The position numbers and the translations under genes are program-made. This document shows, piece by piece, positions 28,576-37,902 of a DNA stretch of 64,000 bases; the first letter of the stretch is position 1; every line of letters begins with the position of its first letter. The stretch comes from Limnohabitans sp. MORI2 (GTDB lineage Bacteria > Pseudomonadota > Gammaproteobacteria > Burkholderiales > Burkholderiaceae_C), in the NCBI RefSeq assembly GCF_027925025.1, contig NZ_AP027058.1:2585038-2649037 (forward strand), in the 5' to 3' direction. The notes below the pieces were generated by a model. It ran no database searches. It was given only the letters and a program-made list of their open reading frames with translations, and was not told where the DNA came from.

Positions 28576-29505
28576 TCAATGCTTGTGATCGCCATGCGCG
28601 TGTGTCGCCGCGGGCGTGTTTTGCACATTCACCGTACCGCGCATGCCTGCTTCGTAGTGGCCGGGCACTAAGCACGCCATTTGCAAAGACTGGGCTTTGT
28701 CAAACTTCACCACCAACTCACCGCGCTGCCCAGCAGGCACTGAAATCGCCGCACCTGCATCATGGCTATGTTCATCGTCATGCGCTGCGCCCTGTTGCAT
28801 GGCTAGTGCGTGTGCTTTGATTTGCGCTTCGTCGCCCAATACCATTTCGTGCGTGACTTGACCATCGTTGTGCACCACAAACCGAATGGTTTCACCCGCT
28901 TGCACCGCCACACGGTTGGGTGTGAAACGCATCTGATCATCCATATGCATCTCGATGCTGCGACTCACCACCCATGCACTCAAGCCAGCTTCGTTGTGTG
29001 CTTGCACCTCTACGCCATGTGAGTGTCCATGCGCGTCCGCCGCTTCAGGATGCTGTGCCAGCCACTGCCATGCGCCATAGCTGCCTAAACTCACCAACAC
29101 GCCAACCATCAACACATAGGCGCTGGTGCTGCGGCGCCATGCATAACTGCTACTCAGTGCCAACGCCAAAACAGAAATGAAAAAGCCCAAGGGAACGACC
29201 CATGCACTGCGTGCAGGTGAATCTGGGAAATGCTGCAAACCACCCGTGAAAAAACCCAAACCGATGGAAAGCAATGCCCCAAGAGCCAAGGTTTTGACCA
29301 AGCCCGTTTGCTCTGCTTCATCGTTGCTATCACTTAGGCGATGCTCTAAAACCGCGCCCAACACAAACAAGCACATGCCAATGGCAGCCGTCCATAGCGA
29401 ACGCTCGCTACTGAAAAAGCCGTGGTTCACGGCACCCGAGATAAAGCTGATGCCGCTGTACTTAAGCAGCATCGCTGCGTGGTGGTGTTGAAATGCAAAG
29501 GTCAT
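28576..29505 (-). CDS. Membrane protein with C-terminal cupredoxin domain
   Basis: 309-aa apparent fusion. Residues 1-155 hold about five hydrophobic helices (e.g. LWTAAIGMCLFVLGAVLEH, ALGALLSIGLGFFTGGL, WVVPLGFFISVLALALSS). A His-rich linker (HGHSHG) leads to a cupredoxin domain with type-1 copper ligands: His in GQVTHEMVLGD, then Cys, His and Met in MACLVPGHYEAGMRG. A His-rich insert (HDDEHSHD) and tail (HAHGDHKH) follow. Related cupredoxins in this order are usually short secreted proteins. Likely role: periplasm-facing copper binding, resistance or delivery; this is inference. Stop faces hemP at 11 bp. Confidence 0.75.
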   Translation of the reverse strand: MTFAFQHHHAAMLLKYSGISFISGAVNHGFFSSERSLWTAAIGMCLFVLGAVLEHRLSDSNDEAEQTGLVKTLALGALLSIGLGFFTGGLQHFPDSPARSAWVVPLGFFISVLALALSSSYAWRRSTSAYVLMVGVLVSLGSYGAWQWLAQHPEAADAHGHSHGVEVQAHNEAGLSAWVVSRSIEMHMDDQMRFTPNRVAVQAGETIRFVVHNDGQVTHEMVLGDEAQIKAHALAMQQGAAHDDEHSHDAGAAISVPAGQRGELVVKFDKAQSLQMACLVPGHYEAGMRGTVNVQNTPAATHAHGDHKH

Positions 29506-29634
29506 GAGGCCCTCAACGTCTAAAGCTGGAAATCATACGGCGCACAACACACCGTCCCTAGATCGCGAGCTTGATTTATGGCAATTTCAATCGCGGTCAT
29601 TGAGACAAACAATCACCTCTTGAAACTTTCTTGG

Positions 29635-29671
29635 CTATCATTCACGTCAATGAGTTTTGCTCATTCGATAG
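29635..29671. promoter_or_regulatory. Nested inverted repeats upstream of ahpC
   Basis: AATGAG/CTCATT (29649-29665) is flanked by CTATC (29635-29639) and GATAG (29667-29671). It lies 28-64 bp before the ahpC ATG, an operator-like position. The CTAT/ATAG words recall OxyR half-sites, but the spacing does not fit the OxyR tetrad. Confidence 0.4.
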
Positions 29672-29698
29672 TTTTTCTCAACCAACAAAGGAAACCAC

Positions 29699-30262
29699 AT
29701 GTCTCTGATCAATACACAAGTTCAGCCATTCAAAGCCCAAGCTTTCCACAACGGCAAGTTCATCGAAGTGACCGAAAAAAGCCTGCACGGCAAATGGTCT
29801 GTTTTGATCTTCATGCCTGCGGCTTTCACGTTCAACTGCCCCACCGAAATCGAAGACGCAGCCGACCACTACGCTGAGTTCCAAAAAGCCGGTGCAGAGG
29901 TCTACATCGTCACCACCGACACCCACTTCTCGCACAAGGTGTGGCACGAAACATCGCCCGCTGTGGGCAAAGCCAAATTCCCCTTGGTGGGCGACCCAAC
30001 TCACGCATTGACCAACGCCTTTGGCGTGCACATTGCTGAAGAAGGTTTGGCACTGCGCGGCACTTTCGTGATCAACCCCGAAGGCGTCATCAAGACTTTG
30101 GAAATCCACTCCAACGAAATCGCGCGCGACGTGTCTGAAACATTGCGCAAGTTGACTGCTGCTCAGTACACCGCCGCCAACCCCGGTCAAGTGTGCCCAG
30201 CCAAGTGGAAAGAAGGCGCGAAGACTTTGGCTCCTTCCATCGACTTGGTCGGCAAGATCTAA
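29699..30262 (+). CDS. ahpC: Alkyl hydroperoxide reductase peroxidase subunit AhpC
   Basis: 187-aa typical 2-Cys peroxiredoxin that reduces H2O2 and organic peroxides. Peroxidatic Cys in FTFNCPTEIEDAA (near residue 47) and resolving Cys in GQVCPAKWKEGAKTL (near residue 166). AAAGGAA Shine-Dalgarno. The reductase AhpF is encoded 190 bp downstream beyond a series of hairpins. Cytosolic. Confidence 0.97.
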   Translation: MSLINTQVQPFKAQAFHNGKFIEVTEKSLHGKWSVLIFMPAAFTFNCPTEIEDAADHYAEFQKAGAEVYIVTTDTHFSHKVWHETSPAVGKAKFPLVGDPTHALTNAFGVHIAEEGLALRGTFVINPEGVIKTLEIHSNEIARDVSETLRKLTAAQYTAANPGQVCPAKWKEGAKTLAPSIDLVGKI

Positions 30263-30328
30263 TTTTTAGATCGCCTCCTGCTCACGCAGGATGGCCATCG
30301 TTCAACGCCTGCTAGCGCAGGTCGTTGA
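30256..30328 (+). promoter_or_regulatory. Three consecutive hairpins in the ahpC-ahpF spacer
   Basis: GATCTAA-TTT-TTAGATC (30256-30272, including the ahpC stop), TCCTGC-TCAC-GCAGGA (30276-30291), and an 11-bp hairpin with one bulge around CCTGC-TAGC-GCAGG (30302-30328). None has a T-run, so they look like mRNA-processing or stabilising structures rather than terminators. Confidence 0.5.
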
Positions 30329-30452
30329 GCGCAGCGCACATTGGCTCGCCAGAGTGCGCTGTACTCAACGAACTTCCCCAACCTTTTATCAACAAGGTCA
30401 GTGCCACAAGCGCTTGACCTAGGATTTCTGCACCCTGAAACAGGAGAACACC

Positions 30453-32006
30453 ATGCTCGACGACGCACTCAAAGCCCAACTTCAGCAATACCTTGGCATG
30501 CTGCGCCAGCCCATCCGTTTGATCGCCTCGCTCGACGACAGCGAAACCGGCAAAGACATGGGCGAGTTGCTCCACACCATCGCTGGCCTGTCAGACAAAG
30601 TCAGTTTGGACACTTCTGGCAACGACGCACGCAAGCCCTCTTTCGTGGTGGCTCGCGAAGGCGAAACGCAAGGCGTGCGCTTTGCAGGCTTGCCACTCGG
30701 CCATGAGTTCACCTCGTTGGTGTTGGCCCTGCTCTGGACTGGTGGCCACCCACCCAAGGTGGAACAAGACGTGATCGACAGCATCAAGGCGCTGAACGGT
30801 GACTTCAACTTCGAGGTCTACATGTCCCTCACCTGCCACAACTGCCCAGACGTGGTGCAAGCGCTCTCACTCATGGCCATCGTCAACCCCAAGGTCAAGA
30901 CCGTGGTGATTGAAGGCGGCGCGTTCCAGAAGGAAGTGGAAGAACGCCAAATCATGGCCGTGCCCATGGTGTTTTTGAACGGCCAAGTGTTTGGCTCGGG
31001 CCGCATGAGCGCCGAAGAAATCGTGGCCAAGCTCGACACGGGCGCTGCCGCCCGCGACGCCGCCAAGCTGAGCGAAAAAGCGCCTTATGACGTGCTCATC
31101 GTCGGCGGTGGCCCCGCTGGTGCAGCCGCTGCCGTGTACGCCGCCCGCAAAGGCATTCGCGTGGGCGTGGCCGCCGAGCGCTTTGGCGGCCAGGTGAACG
31201 ACACCATGGCGATTGAAAACTACATCTCGGTGCTTGAGACCAACGGCCCCAAACTCGCTGCTGAACTCGAAGCCCAAGTGCGCCACTACGACGTGGACAT
31301 CATGAACCTGCAACGCGCCAGCCAAATCGTGCCCGCTACCGACAAAGGCGGCCTGACCGAAGTGCGTTTAGAGAATGGCGGCGTGCTCAAAGCCAAGAGC
31401 GTCATCCTCTCCACTGGTGCGCGTTGGCGCAATGTGAACGTGCCAGGCGAAGCCGAGTACAAAAACAAAGGCGTGGCCTACTGCCCTCACTGCGACGGCC
31501 CTTTGTTCAAAGGCAAGCGCGTGGCCGTGATTGGCGGCGGCAACTCCGGCGTCGAAGCCGCCATTGACTTGGCCGGCATCGTGGAGCACGTCACGCTCGT
31601 TGAATTTGCCGATGCGTTGAAAGCCGATGCGGTGTTGGTCAACAAGCTCAAGAGCTTGCCCAACGTGACCATTCACACCAATGCGCAGACCACCGAAATC
31701 ACCGGCGACGGCAGCAAGGTCAATGGCCTGAGCTACAAAGACCGCGCCACGGACGCTGTGCACCACGTTGCGTTAGAAGGCGTGTTTGTGCAAATTGGCT
31801 TGGTGCCCAACACCGAGTTTTTGAAAGGCACTGTGGAGCTCAGCAAGTTCGGCGAAATCGTGGTGGACGCCAAAGGCCACACCAACGTGCCCGGCGTGTT
31901 TGCGGCGGGCGACTGCACCACCGTGCCCTACAAGCAAATCATCATCGCGGCGGGCGAGGGGTCAAAGGCGGCGTTGTCGGCGTTTGATTATTTGATTCGT
32001 CAATAA
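30453..32006 (+). CDS. ahpF: Alkyl hydroperoxide reductase flavoprotein subunit AhpF
   Basis: 517-aa NADH-dependent FAD protein that reduces AhpC. The N-terminal double thioredoxin fold has its redox pair in [12 protein letters not shown] (near residue 130). The FAD site is [20 protein letters not shown], the NAD site [19 protein letters not shown], the active disulfide [11 protein letters not shown], and the C-terminal [22 protein letters not shown] precedes the ATG. Full length. Confidence 0.97.
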   Translation: MLDDALKAQLQQYLGMLRQPIRLIASLDDSETGKDMGELLHTIAGLSDKVSLDTSGNDARKPSFVVAREGETQGVRFAGLPLGHEFTSLVLALLWTGGHPPKVEQDVIDSIKALNGDFNFEVYMSLTCHNCPDVVQALSLMAIVNPKVKTVVIEGGAFQKEVEERQIMAVPMVFLNGQVFGSGRMSAEEIVAKLDTGAAARDAAKLSEKAPYDVLIVGGGPAGAAAAVYAARKGIRVGVAAERFGGQVNDTMAIENYISVLETNGPKLAAELEAQVRHYDVDIMNLQRASQIVPATDKGGLTEVRLENGGVLKAKSVILSTGARWRNVNVPGEAEYKNKGVAYCPHCDGPLFKGKRVAVIGGGNSGVEAAIDLAGIVEHVTLVEFADALKADAVLVNKLKSLPNVTIHTNAQTTEITGDGSKVNGLSYKDRATDAVHHVALEGVFVQIGLVPNTEFLKGTVELSKFGEIVVDAKGHTNVPGVFAAGDCTTVPYKQIIIAAGEGSKAALSAFDYLIRQ

Positions 32007-32020
32007 ACGCCGCTTCAACC

Positions 32021-32057
32021 AAAAAGCCCAACGTTTGAAGCGTTGGGCTTTTTTATT
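32021..32057. terminator. Bidirectional terminator between ahpF and the small membrane-protein gene
   Basis: Stem AAAAGCCCAACG/CGTTGGGCTTTT with T-runs on both strands; it serves convergent genes on either side. Confidence 0.9.
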
Positions 32058-32061
32058 TGAC

Positions 32062-32259
32062 TTACTTCGAAGCCGGTTCAGACGCTGCTTTGAGTTTGAG
32101 CAACTCTGGGTCCACTTGATTGTCCACGCGATGCGGCTCTTGCACAGGCTTGGGGCCAATGCCTAAGAAGCGCAAACCACCGTCGTTCCACAACCAAAAC
32201 AGCAGGTTGATGGCGGCCAGGGCATAGACCACGTTGCGCCAAAAATATTTTGAGTTCAT
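32062..32259 (-). CDS. Small single-pass membrane protein (hypothetical)
   Basis: 65 aa: one hydrophobic helix (VVYALAAINLLFWLWNDGGL) followed by a Pro/Glu-rich soluble tail. I do not recognise a named family. It starts 16 bp downstream of birA on the same strand and ends at a terminator, so it is the last gene of the birA operon. An AGGGGAGAG-type Shine-Dalgarno precedes the ATG, supporting real expression. Confidence 0.6.
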   Translation of the reverse strand: MNSKYFWRNVVYALAAINLLFWLWNDGGLRFLGIGPKPVQEPHRVDNQVDPELLKLKAASEPASK

Positions 32260-32275
32260 CGCTCTCCCCTTGTGT

Positions 32276-33088
32276 TTAGACAGGCCGCACGCTCAACTCT
32301 GAGCTGCTGATGGCTTCTTGGCCTTGATCGGTGTCCACCAGCATCGCGCCAGTGGCGTCTACGCCTCGTGCAACGCCGTGACGGCCATCGCTCAAGGTGA
32401 CTTCAAGGTTGCTCAGCGCATCGCGGGCATTGAACGCATTTTGCAGCGGTGCAAAACCGGTGCGCTCAAAGGCGAGCAAGGTGGCCAGCAAAGGCTCAGC
32501 CACCTTCATCAATGCCTCGGGTGCGGTGATGCCAGCTTGCAAGTTTTGCAGACCTAAGGGCGCGGTCGACAAGCCCTCGGCCACAGGTGGCGCGATGTTG
32601 ATGCCCACACCCACCACACAATATCTGCCTTGCTCTCGGCCTTGTTCGCTACTGTGGCTCATGCCTGTGGGCAACGCAGTTTCAATCAAGATGCCAGCCA
32701 ATTTGCCCCAGCCCGTAGCCGAATCGGGGCGCTTCACCCACAAGTCGTTGGGCCACTTCAAGCGCACGCCCAAATCGCCTTGCGGGTCCAAGCTACGCGC
32801 CAGCGACAGGCCCACCGCGAGCGACAAGCCCGACCAGTCTGCGGGCTTGAGCATGAGGCCCAAAGAGAAGGTGAGGGCATGGCCCACTTCGCCATGCCAA
32901 GGGCGGCCTAAGCGGCCACGGCCTGCGGTTTGGGTTTCGGCGACCAAGAGCACGGGCTCGGTTTGGCCCGCGCGCGCGCGGCGCATGAGCTCAGTATTGG
33001 TGGAGTCAATCTCTGGCAGCACCTCAACCGTCAAGCCTGGTTGCTTGGCAACCAACGCCAGCCAGAGGTCTTCAGCGGGCCAGATCAT
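32276..33088 (-). CDS. birA: Biotin--[acetyl-CoA-carboxylase] ligase BirA (class I)
   Basis: 270-aa ligase that activates biotin with ATP and attaches it to the biotin carboxyl carrier protein. Seen: EIDSTNTELMRRAR, the biotin/AMP loop TAGRGRLGRPWHG, and LKWPNDLWV. There is no N-terminal helix-turn-helix, so it is the class I form that does not repress the bio operon. The 3' neighbour is a small membrane protein; the SET gene lies 5 bp upstream and may be co-transcribed. Confidence 0.94.
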   Translation of the reverse strand: MIWPAEDLWLALVAKQPGLTVEVLPEIDSTNTELMRRARAGQTEPVLLVAETQTAGRGRLGRPWHGEVGHALTFSLGLMLKPADWSGLSLAVGLSLARSLDPQGDLGVRLKWPNDLWVKRPDSATGWGKLAGILIETALPTGMSHSSEQGREQGRYCVVGVGINIAPPVAEGLSTAPLGLQNLQAGITAPEALMKVAEPLLATLLAFERTGFAPLQNAFNARDALSNLEVTLSDGRHGVARGVDATGAMLVDTDQGQEAISSSELSVRPV

Positions 33089-33093
33089 CGGTA

Positions 33094-33684
33094 TTAGCCT
33101 TTTTTGCTCGACTTCTTTTTGTCGCCTTTGGCGGCTTTGCTTTTTGGCTTGTCCGCCTTGTTGGCCTTCTTTGCTTTGAGCTTTTCGTCTTTCGGAAACT
33201 CAGAGGTCGACGACAACAAAGTGCCACGGCACTTCTTCGCGCCGCACCAGCAGGGGTATTCCAGCTTGAGCTCGGGCGTCATAGGCGCGTCAATCACCAA
33301 ACCGTAGTCGTAGTTCAGCTCTTCGCCGGCCTTGATGTCGCGGATGGCTTTGATGAACACGCGGCCGTCCACTTCGTCGGGCTCGCAGTTGGGCTTGCAT
33401 GAGTGGTTGATCCAGCGTGACGAGTTGCCGCCGTACTTGGCATCGATCACATGCTTTTCGTCGATGTGAAAGTAAAACGTGTGGTTGGGGTCAGACGGGT
33501 CGTGCGGGTGGCGGCGCAGCGCCTCTTTCCAAGTGATGATCTCGCCCACGTACTCGATGATGGTTTCGCCTTTGGCGAAATCGCTCAAAGCGAACACCCC
33601 TTTGCCATGTACGCCTGAACGGCGGGTTTGAATGCGGCGGCCTTTGATGGGCGCGGGGGTGTTGGCGGGGGATTTTTGGGTCAC
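33094..33684 (-). CDS. SET-domain protein-lysine methyltransferase
   Basis: 196-aa protein with a complete SET domain: RRSGVHGKGVFAL, the pseudoknot motif RWINHSCKPNCEP, and GEELNYDYG, followed by a post-SET-like zinc site CWCGAKKCRG. Such proteins transfer SAM methyl groups to lysine. The C-terminal 35 residues are mostly Lys/Ala/Ser (e.g. KADKPKSKAAKGDKKKSSKK), resembling histone-H1-like tails and suggesting DNA binding or self-methylation. Bacterial SET proteins of this type are known in Chlamydia and scattered proteobacteria. It is divergent from a topoisomerase III-SWIB fusion and 5 bp upstream of birA. Target unknown. Confidence 0.9.
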   Translation of the reverse strand: MTQKSPANTPAPIKGRRIQTRRSGVHGKGVFALSDFAKGETIIEYVGEIITWKEALRRHPHDPSDPNHTFYFHIDEKHVIDAKYGGNSSRWINHSCKPNCEPDEVDGRVFIKAIRDIKAGEELNYDYGLVIDAPMTPELKLEYPCWCGAKKCRGTLLSSTSEFPKDEKLKAKKANKADKPKSKAAKGDKKKSSKKG

Positions 33685-33705
33685 GGAATTTTTCTGTTAA
33701 CTTAA

Positions 33706-33744
33706 ATACGTACGCATGTGCGTGCGCGCGCATGCGTGCGCGCG
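33706..33744. repeat. 39-nt alternating purine-pyrimidine tract (Z-DNA-prone)
   Basis: Every base from 33706 to 33744 alternates R and Y, largely CG and TG/CA steps (e.g. TGCGTGCGCGCGCATGCG). It fills the divergent gap between the SET and topoisomerase genes, ending 40 bp before the topB ATG. Confidence 0.9.
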
Positions 33745-33784
33745 AGAAGCGAATTGTAGTGGTCAGTTTTTAAGGAACTTTGAA

Positions 33785-36733
33785 ATGAGCAAAACCCTCG
33801 TGATTGCCGAAAAACCTTCGGTCGCGCAAGACATAGTGCGCGCACTCACGCCTGTGGCGGGGAAGTTCGAAAAACACGACGACCATTTTGAAAACGACAC
33901 CTACGTCGTCTCCAGTGCCGTGGGCCACTTGGTGGAAATCCAAGCGCCCGAAGAATTTGATGTCAAGCGCGGCAAGTGGAGCTTTGCCAACTTGCCCGTC
34001 GTGCCGCCTTACTTCGACTTGAAGCCCGTCGAGAAAACCAAGAGCCGTTTGAACGCGGTGGTGAAGCTGGCCAAGCGCAAAGACGTGACTGCCCTCATCA
34101 ACGCCTGTGACGCGGGCCGCGAAGGTGAATTGATCTTCCGTTTGATCGAGCAATACGCAGGCGGCAAAAAGCCACTCGACAAACCTGTCAAGCGCCTGTG
34201 GTTGCAGTCCATGACCCCACAAGCCATTCGCGATGGCTTTGACCACCTGCGCACGCAACAACAAATGCAAGGCTTGGCCGACGCGGCACGCAGCCGCTCA
34301 GAAGCGGACTGGCTGGTGGGTATCAACGGCACACGCGCACTCACCGCGTTCAACTCACGCGAGGGCGGCTTCTTCTTGACCACCGTGGGCCGTGTGCAAA
34401 CGCCCACGCTGTCGGTGGTGGTGGAGCGTGAAGAGCAAATTCGCAAGTTCGTCAGCCGTGACTATTGGGAAATTCACGCCTCGTTCCAAGTGGCCGCTGG
34501 CAGCTACCCCGCGAAGTGGTTCAACCCCGAGCACAAAAAAGACGCGGACGACGCCGAGAAAAAACACGACCGCGTGTGGAGCGAAGCCGAAGCATTGGCC
34601 ATTGCCGACGCGGTGCGCAACCAGCAAGCCACCGTCACTGAAGAAAGCAAGCCCACCACCAAAGCCAGCCCAGGCTTGTTTGACCTCACCTCGTTGCAAC
34701 GCGAAGCCAACGGCCGCTTTGGTTTCTCGGCCAAGACCACTTTGGCGTTGGCGCAAAGCTTGTACGAGCGGCACAAAGCGTTGACTTACCCTCGTACCGA
34801 TTCACGCCACTTGCCCGAGGACTATGTGGCCGTGGTGAAAGACACCTTCACCATGTTGGCCGACAGCGGCATGAAGCACCTAGAGCAACACGCCACTGTG
34901 GCGCTGAACAAAAACTATGTGCGCAAAATTCCGCGTGTGTTTGACGACAAAAAGGTCAGCGATCACTTTGCGATCATTCCCACCTTGCAAGCACCCAGCG
35001 GTTTGTCTGAGGCCGAGCAAAAGCTGTACGACTTGGTGGTGCGCCGCTTCATGGCGGTGTTCTTCCCCAGCGCTGAATACATGGTGACCACCCGCATCAG
35101 CACCGTCAAAGCCGCGGGCAAAGACCACGCCTTCCGCACCGAGGGCAAGGTGTTGGTCAACCCCGGTTGGATGGCGATTTACGGCAAAGAAGCCGAGGCC
35201 GACAAAGCCGAAGACGACGAAGACGGCAAAACCCTCGTGGCCTTGAAAGCGGGTGAAACCGCCAAAAACGAATCGGTCGATGCCAAAGGCCTCAAAACCC
35301 GACCACCTGCACGCTACAGCGAAGCGACGTTGCTCGGTGCGATGGAAGGCGCGGGCAAGCTGGTGGAAGACGACGAGCTGCGCGAAGCCATGCAAGAAAA
35401 AGGCTTGGGCACGCCCGCCACGCGCGCGGCCATCATCGAAGGCTTGCTGAACGAAAAATACATCATCCGCGATGGCCGCGAGATGATTCCCACCGCCAAA
35501 GCGTTCCAGCTGTTCACACTGTTGCGCGGCTTGGGCGTGGAAGAGTTGTCCAAGCCCGAACTCACAGGCGGCTGGGAATACAAACTCTCGCAAATGGAAC
35601 ACGGCAAATTGAGCCGCGAAGCCTTCATGCGCGAGATTGCCGAGATGACGGAGCACATCGTCAAAAAGGCCAAAGAGTTTGACCGCGACACCATCCCCGG
35701 TGACTACGCCACCTTGAAAACCCCCTGCCCCAAATGCGGCGGTGTGGTGAAAGAAAACTACCGCCGCTACGCCTGCGTGGGCAAAGACGCGAACGCCTCT
35801 GACTCGGGCGAGGGCGGCGCAGGCTGCGGCTTCTCGATCAGCAAGATTCCAGGCGGGCGCACCTTTGACGTGGCTGAAGTGGAAGAGTTTTTGACGAACA
35901 AAAAAATCGGTCCACTCGATGGCTTCCGCTCCAAAGCGGGCTGGCCGTTCACAGCTGAGATCGCCCTCAAGTACAGCGAAGAAGAGCAAAACTGGAAACT
36001 CGAATTCGACTTTGGTGACGACGGCGCTGACTCCGGCGAGATCGTCGAGTTCGGCGATGGCGAGCCCTTGGGCAACTGCCCCAAGTGCGGCAGCCCTGTG
36101 CACGAGCACGGCAGCAACTATGTGTGCAGCAAGGCTGTGCCCACGCACGCACAAGCCACACCGAGCTGCGACTTCAAGAGCGGCAAGATCATCTTGCAAC
36201 AGCCCGTGGAGCGCGAGCAAATGATCAAGCTTTTGTCTGAGGGCAAAACCGATTTGCTCGACAAATTTGTGTCCATGCGCACACGCCGCGCGTTCAAGGC
36301 GTTCTTGCAGTGGGATGCCGAAGCGGGCAAGGTGAACTTTGCGTTTGAACCTCGCACCAGCAAGTACCCCGCCAAAGGCGGCAAGACGCCCACAACCAAC
36401 GCGCTCATCAAAGCGGCTGGTAAAAAAGTGCCTGCCAAAACAACGAAAGCCAAAGCTGAAAAAGTCGCCAAGCCCAAAGCACCCCGCAAAGTGACAGCAG
36501 GCTTCTTACCAAGCGCCGAGCTGGCCAACGTGATTGGCGCAGAAGCGGTGGCCCGCACCGAAGTGATCAAAAAGCTGTGGGACTACATCAAGGCCAACGG
36601 CTTGCAAGACGCGACCAACAAGCGCGCCATCAACGCCGACGCGAAGTTGAAGCCCGTGTTTGGCAAAGACCAAGTGACCATGTTTGAACTCGCTGGCATT
36701 GCGGGCAAACACTTGCGCCCCGTGGGTGAATGA
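33785..36733 (+). CDS. topB: DNA topoisomerase III with C-terminal zinc ribbons and SWIB domain
   Basis: 982-aa type IA topoisomerase, much longer than E. coli TopB (about 650 aa). TOPRIM start [14 protein letters not shown], acidic motif [16 protein letters not shown], catalytic Tyr near residue 335 in [13 protein letters not shown]. After the core come Cys4 zinc-ribbon-like repeats (CPKCGGVV...; [19 protein letters not shown]), a Lys/Ala-rich linker, and from about residue 900 a SWIB/MDM2-type domain ([39 protein letters not shown]). The enzyme relaxes and decatenates negatively supercoiled DNA. Start ATG 33785 has AAGGA upstream. Its stop overlaps the metX start. Confidence 0.93.
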   Translation: MSKTLVIAEKPSVAQDIVRALTPVAGKFEKHDDHFENDTYVVSSAVGHLVEIQAPEEFDVKRGKWSFANLPVVPPYFDLKPVEKTKSRLNAVVKLAKRKDVTALINACDAGREGELIFRLIEQYAGGKKPLDKPVKRLWLQSMTPQAIRDGFDHLRTQQQMQGLADAARSRSEADWLVGINGTRALTAFNSREGGFFLTTVGRVQTPTLSVVVEREEQIRKFVSRDYWEIHASFQVAAGSYPAKWFNPEHKKDADDAEKKHDRVWSEAEALAIADAVRNQQATVTEESKPTTKASPGLFDLTSLQREANGRFGFSAKTTLALAQSLYERHKALTYPRTDSRHLPEDYVAVVKDTFTMLADSGMKHLEQHATVALNKNYVRKIPRVFDDKKVSDHFAIIPTLQAPSGLSEAEQKLYDLVVRRFMAVFFPSAEYMVTTRISTVKAAGKDHAFRTEGKVLVNPGWMAIYGKEAEADKAEDDEDGKTLVALKAGETAKNESVDAKGLKTRPPARYSEATLLGAMEGAGKLVEDDELREAMQEKGLGTPATRAAIIEGLLNEKYIIRDGREMIPTAKAFQLFTLLRGLGVEELSKPELTGGWEYKLSQMEHGKLSREAFMREIAEMTEHIVKKAKEFDRDTIPGDYATLKTPCPKCGGVVKENYRRYACVGKDANASDSGEGGAGCGFSISKIPGGRTFDVAEVEEFLTNKKIGPLDGFRSKAGWPFTAEIALKYSEEEQNWKLEFDFGDDGADSGEIVEFGDGEPLGNCPKCGSPVHEHGSNYVCSKAVPTHAQATPSCDFKSGKIILQQPVEREQMIKLLSEGKTDLLDKFVSMRTRRAFKAFLQWDAEAGKVNFAFEPRTSKYPAKGGKTPTTNALIKAAGKKVPAKTTKAKAEKVAKPKAPRKVTAGFLPSAELANVIGAEAVARTEVIKKLWDYIKANGLQDATNKRAINADAKLKPVFGKDQVTMFELAGIAGKHLRPVGE

Positions 36734-37902
36734 CCATGAGTAGCCAACCCATGATTGCCACGCCGCAGGCCATGCACTTTGCAGACGCGCTGGTGCTGCA
36801 AAGCGGCGCGAGCGTGCGCGACTACACGCTGGCCTACGAGACCTATGGCACGCTCAACGCCGACAAATCCAACGCCGTGCTGGTGTGCCACGCCCTGAAC
36901 GCCTCGCACCATGTGGCGGGCGTGTACGAAGGCCAAGCCAACAGCGAAGGCTGGTGGGACAACATGATTGGCCCCGGCAAGCCTGTAGACACCAACCAGT
37001 TCTTTGTGATTGGCGTGAACAACCTCGGCTCTTGCTTTGGCTCCACCGGCCCCATGCACACCGACCCCGACACGGGCAAGGTGTATGGCGCAGACTTCCC
37101 CGTGGTCACGGTGGAGGACTGGGTGAACGCACAAGCTTTGTTGCTCGACCGCTTGGGCATTCACCAACTCGCCGCCGTGCTGGGCGGCAGCTTGGGCGGC
37201 ATGCAGGCCCTGAGCTGGACGCTGCAACACCCCGAACGCGTGAAGCACGCGGTGGTGGTGGCGAGTGCACCCAACCTCACGGCAGAGAACATTGCGTTTA
37301 ACGAAGTGGCGCGCCGCGCTATCGTGACCGACCCCGACTTTCATGGCGGCCACTTTTACGCGCACGGCGTGGTGCCCAAGCGCGGCCTGCGCATTGCGCG
37401 CATGGTGGGCCACATCACCTACTTGAGCGACGATGTGATGAACGAGAAGTTCGGTAGAGAGCTACGCGAAGCCGTGGCCCACAACGCCACCGGCTACAAG
37501 TACTCCACCCAAGACATTGAATTCCAAATCGAAAGCTATTTGCGCTACCAAGGCGACAAGTTCAGCGAGTACTTTGACGCCAACACCTATTTGCTCATCA
37601 CCCGCGCTTTGGACTACTTCGACCCCGCCCGTGCATTTGGTGGCGATTTGTCGGCGGCGTTTGCGCGAACGCAAGCCAAGTATTTGCTGGTGAGCTTCAC
37701 CACCGATTGGCGCTTCTCGCCCGCACGCAGCCGCGAGATGGTGCAAGCCTTGCTCGACAACCAGCGCGATGTGAGCTACGCCGAAATTGACGCGCCACAC
37801 GGCCACGACGCTTTCTTGCTCGACGATGCGCGCTACATGAATGTGGTGCGCTCGTACTTTGCGCGCATCGGCCAAGAGCTGAGCACAGGAGTTGCCGCAT
37901 GA
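36730..37902 (+). CDS. metX: Homoserine O-acyltransferase MetX
   Basis: 390-aa alpha/beta-hydrolase-fold enzyme that acylates homoserine in methionine synthesis. Seen: [14 protein letters not shown], the nucleophile Ser in [12 protein letters not shown], and the catalytic His in [13 protein letters not shown] with the Asp about 30 residues before. Many proteobacterial MetX proteins use succinyl-CoA rather than acetyl-CoA; sequence inspection alone cannot settle this. The ATG overlaps the topB stop (ATGA), although ATG 36736 is also possible. It overlaps metW by 4 bp. Confidence 0.94.
   Translation: MTMSSQPMIATPQAMHFADALVLQSGASVRDYTLAYETYGTLNADKSNAVLVCHALNASHHVAGVYEGQANSEGWWDNMIGPGKPVDTNQFFVIGVNNLGSCFGSTGPMHTDPDTGKVYGADFPVVTVEDWVNAQALLLDRLGIHQLAAVLGGSLGGMQALSWTLQHPERVKHAVVVASAPNLTAENIAFNEVARRAIVTDPDFHGGHFYAHGVVPKRGLRIARMVGHITYLSDDVMNEKFGRELREAVAHNATGYKYSTQDIEFQIESYLRYQGDKFSEYFDANTYLLITRALDYFDPARAFGGDLSAAFARTQAKYLLVSFTTDWRFSPARSREMVQALLDNQRDVSYAEIDAPHGHDAFLLDDARYMNVVRSYFARIGQELSTGVAA

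Noticed and set aside
29635..29671. Firm OxyR-site call upstream of ahpC
   Set aside because: ATAG/CTAT half-sites do not have the 7-bp spacing of the OxyR motif, so it is listed only as an unassigned dyad.
34880..36220. 446-codon open frame antisense to topB
   Set aside because: Ala/Phe/His-rich shadow of a conserved topoisomerase.
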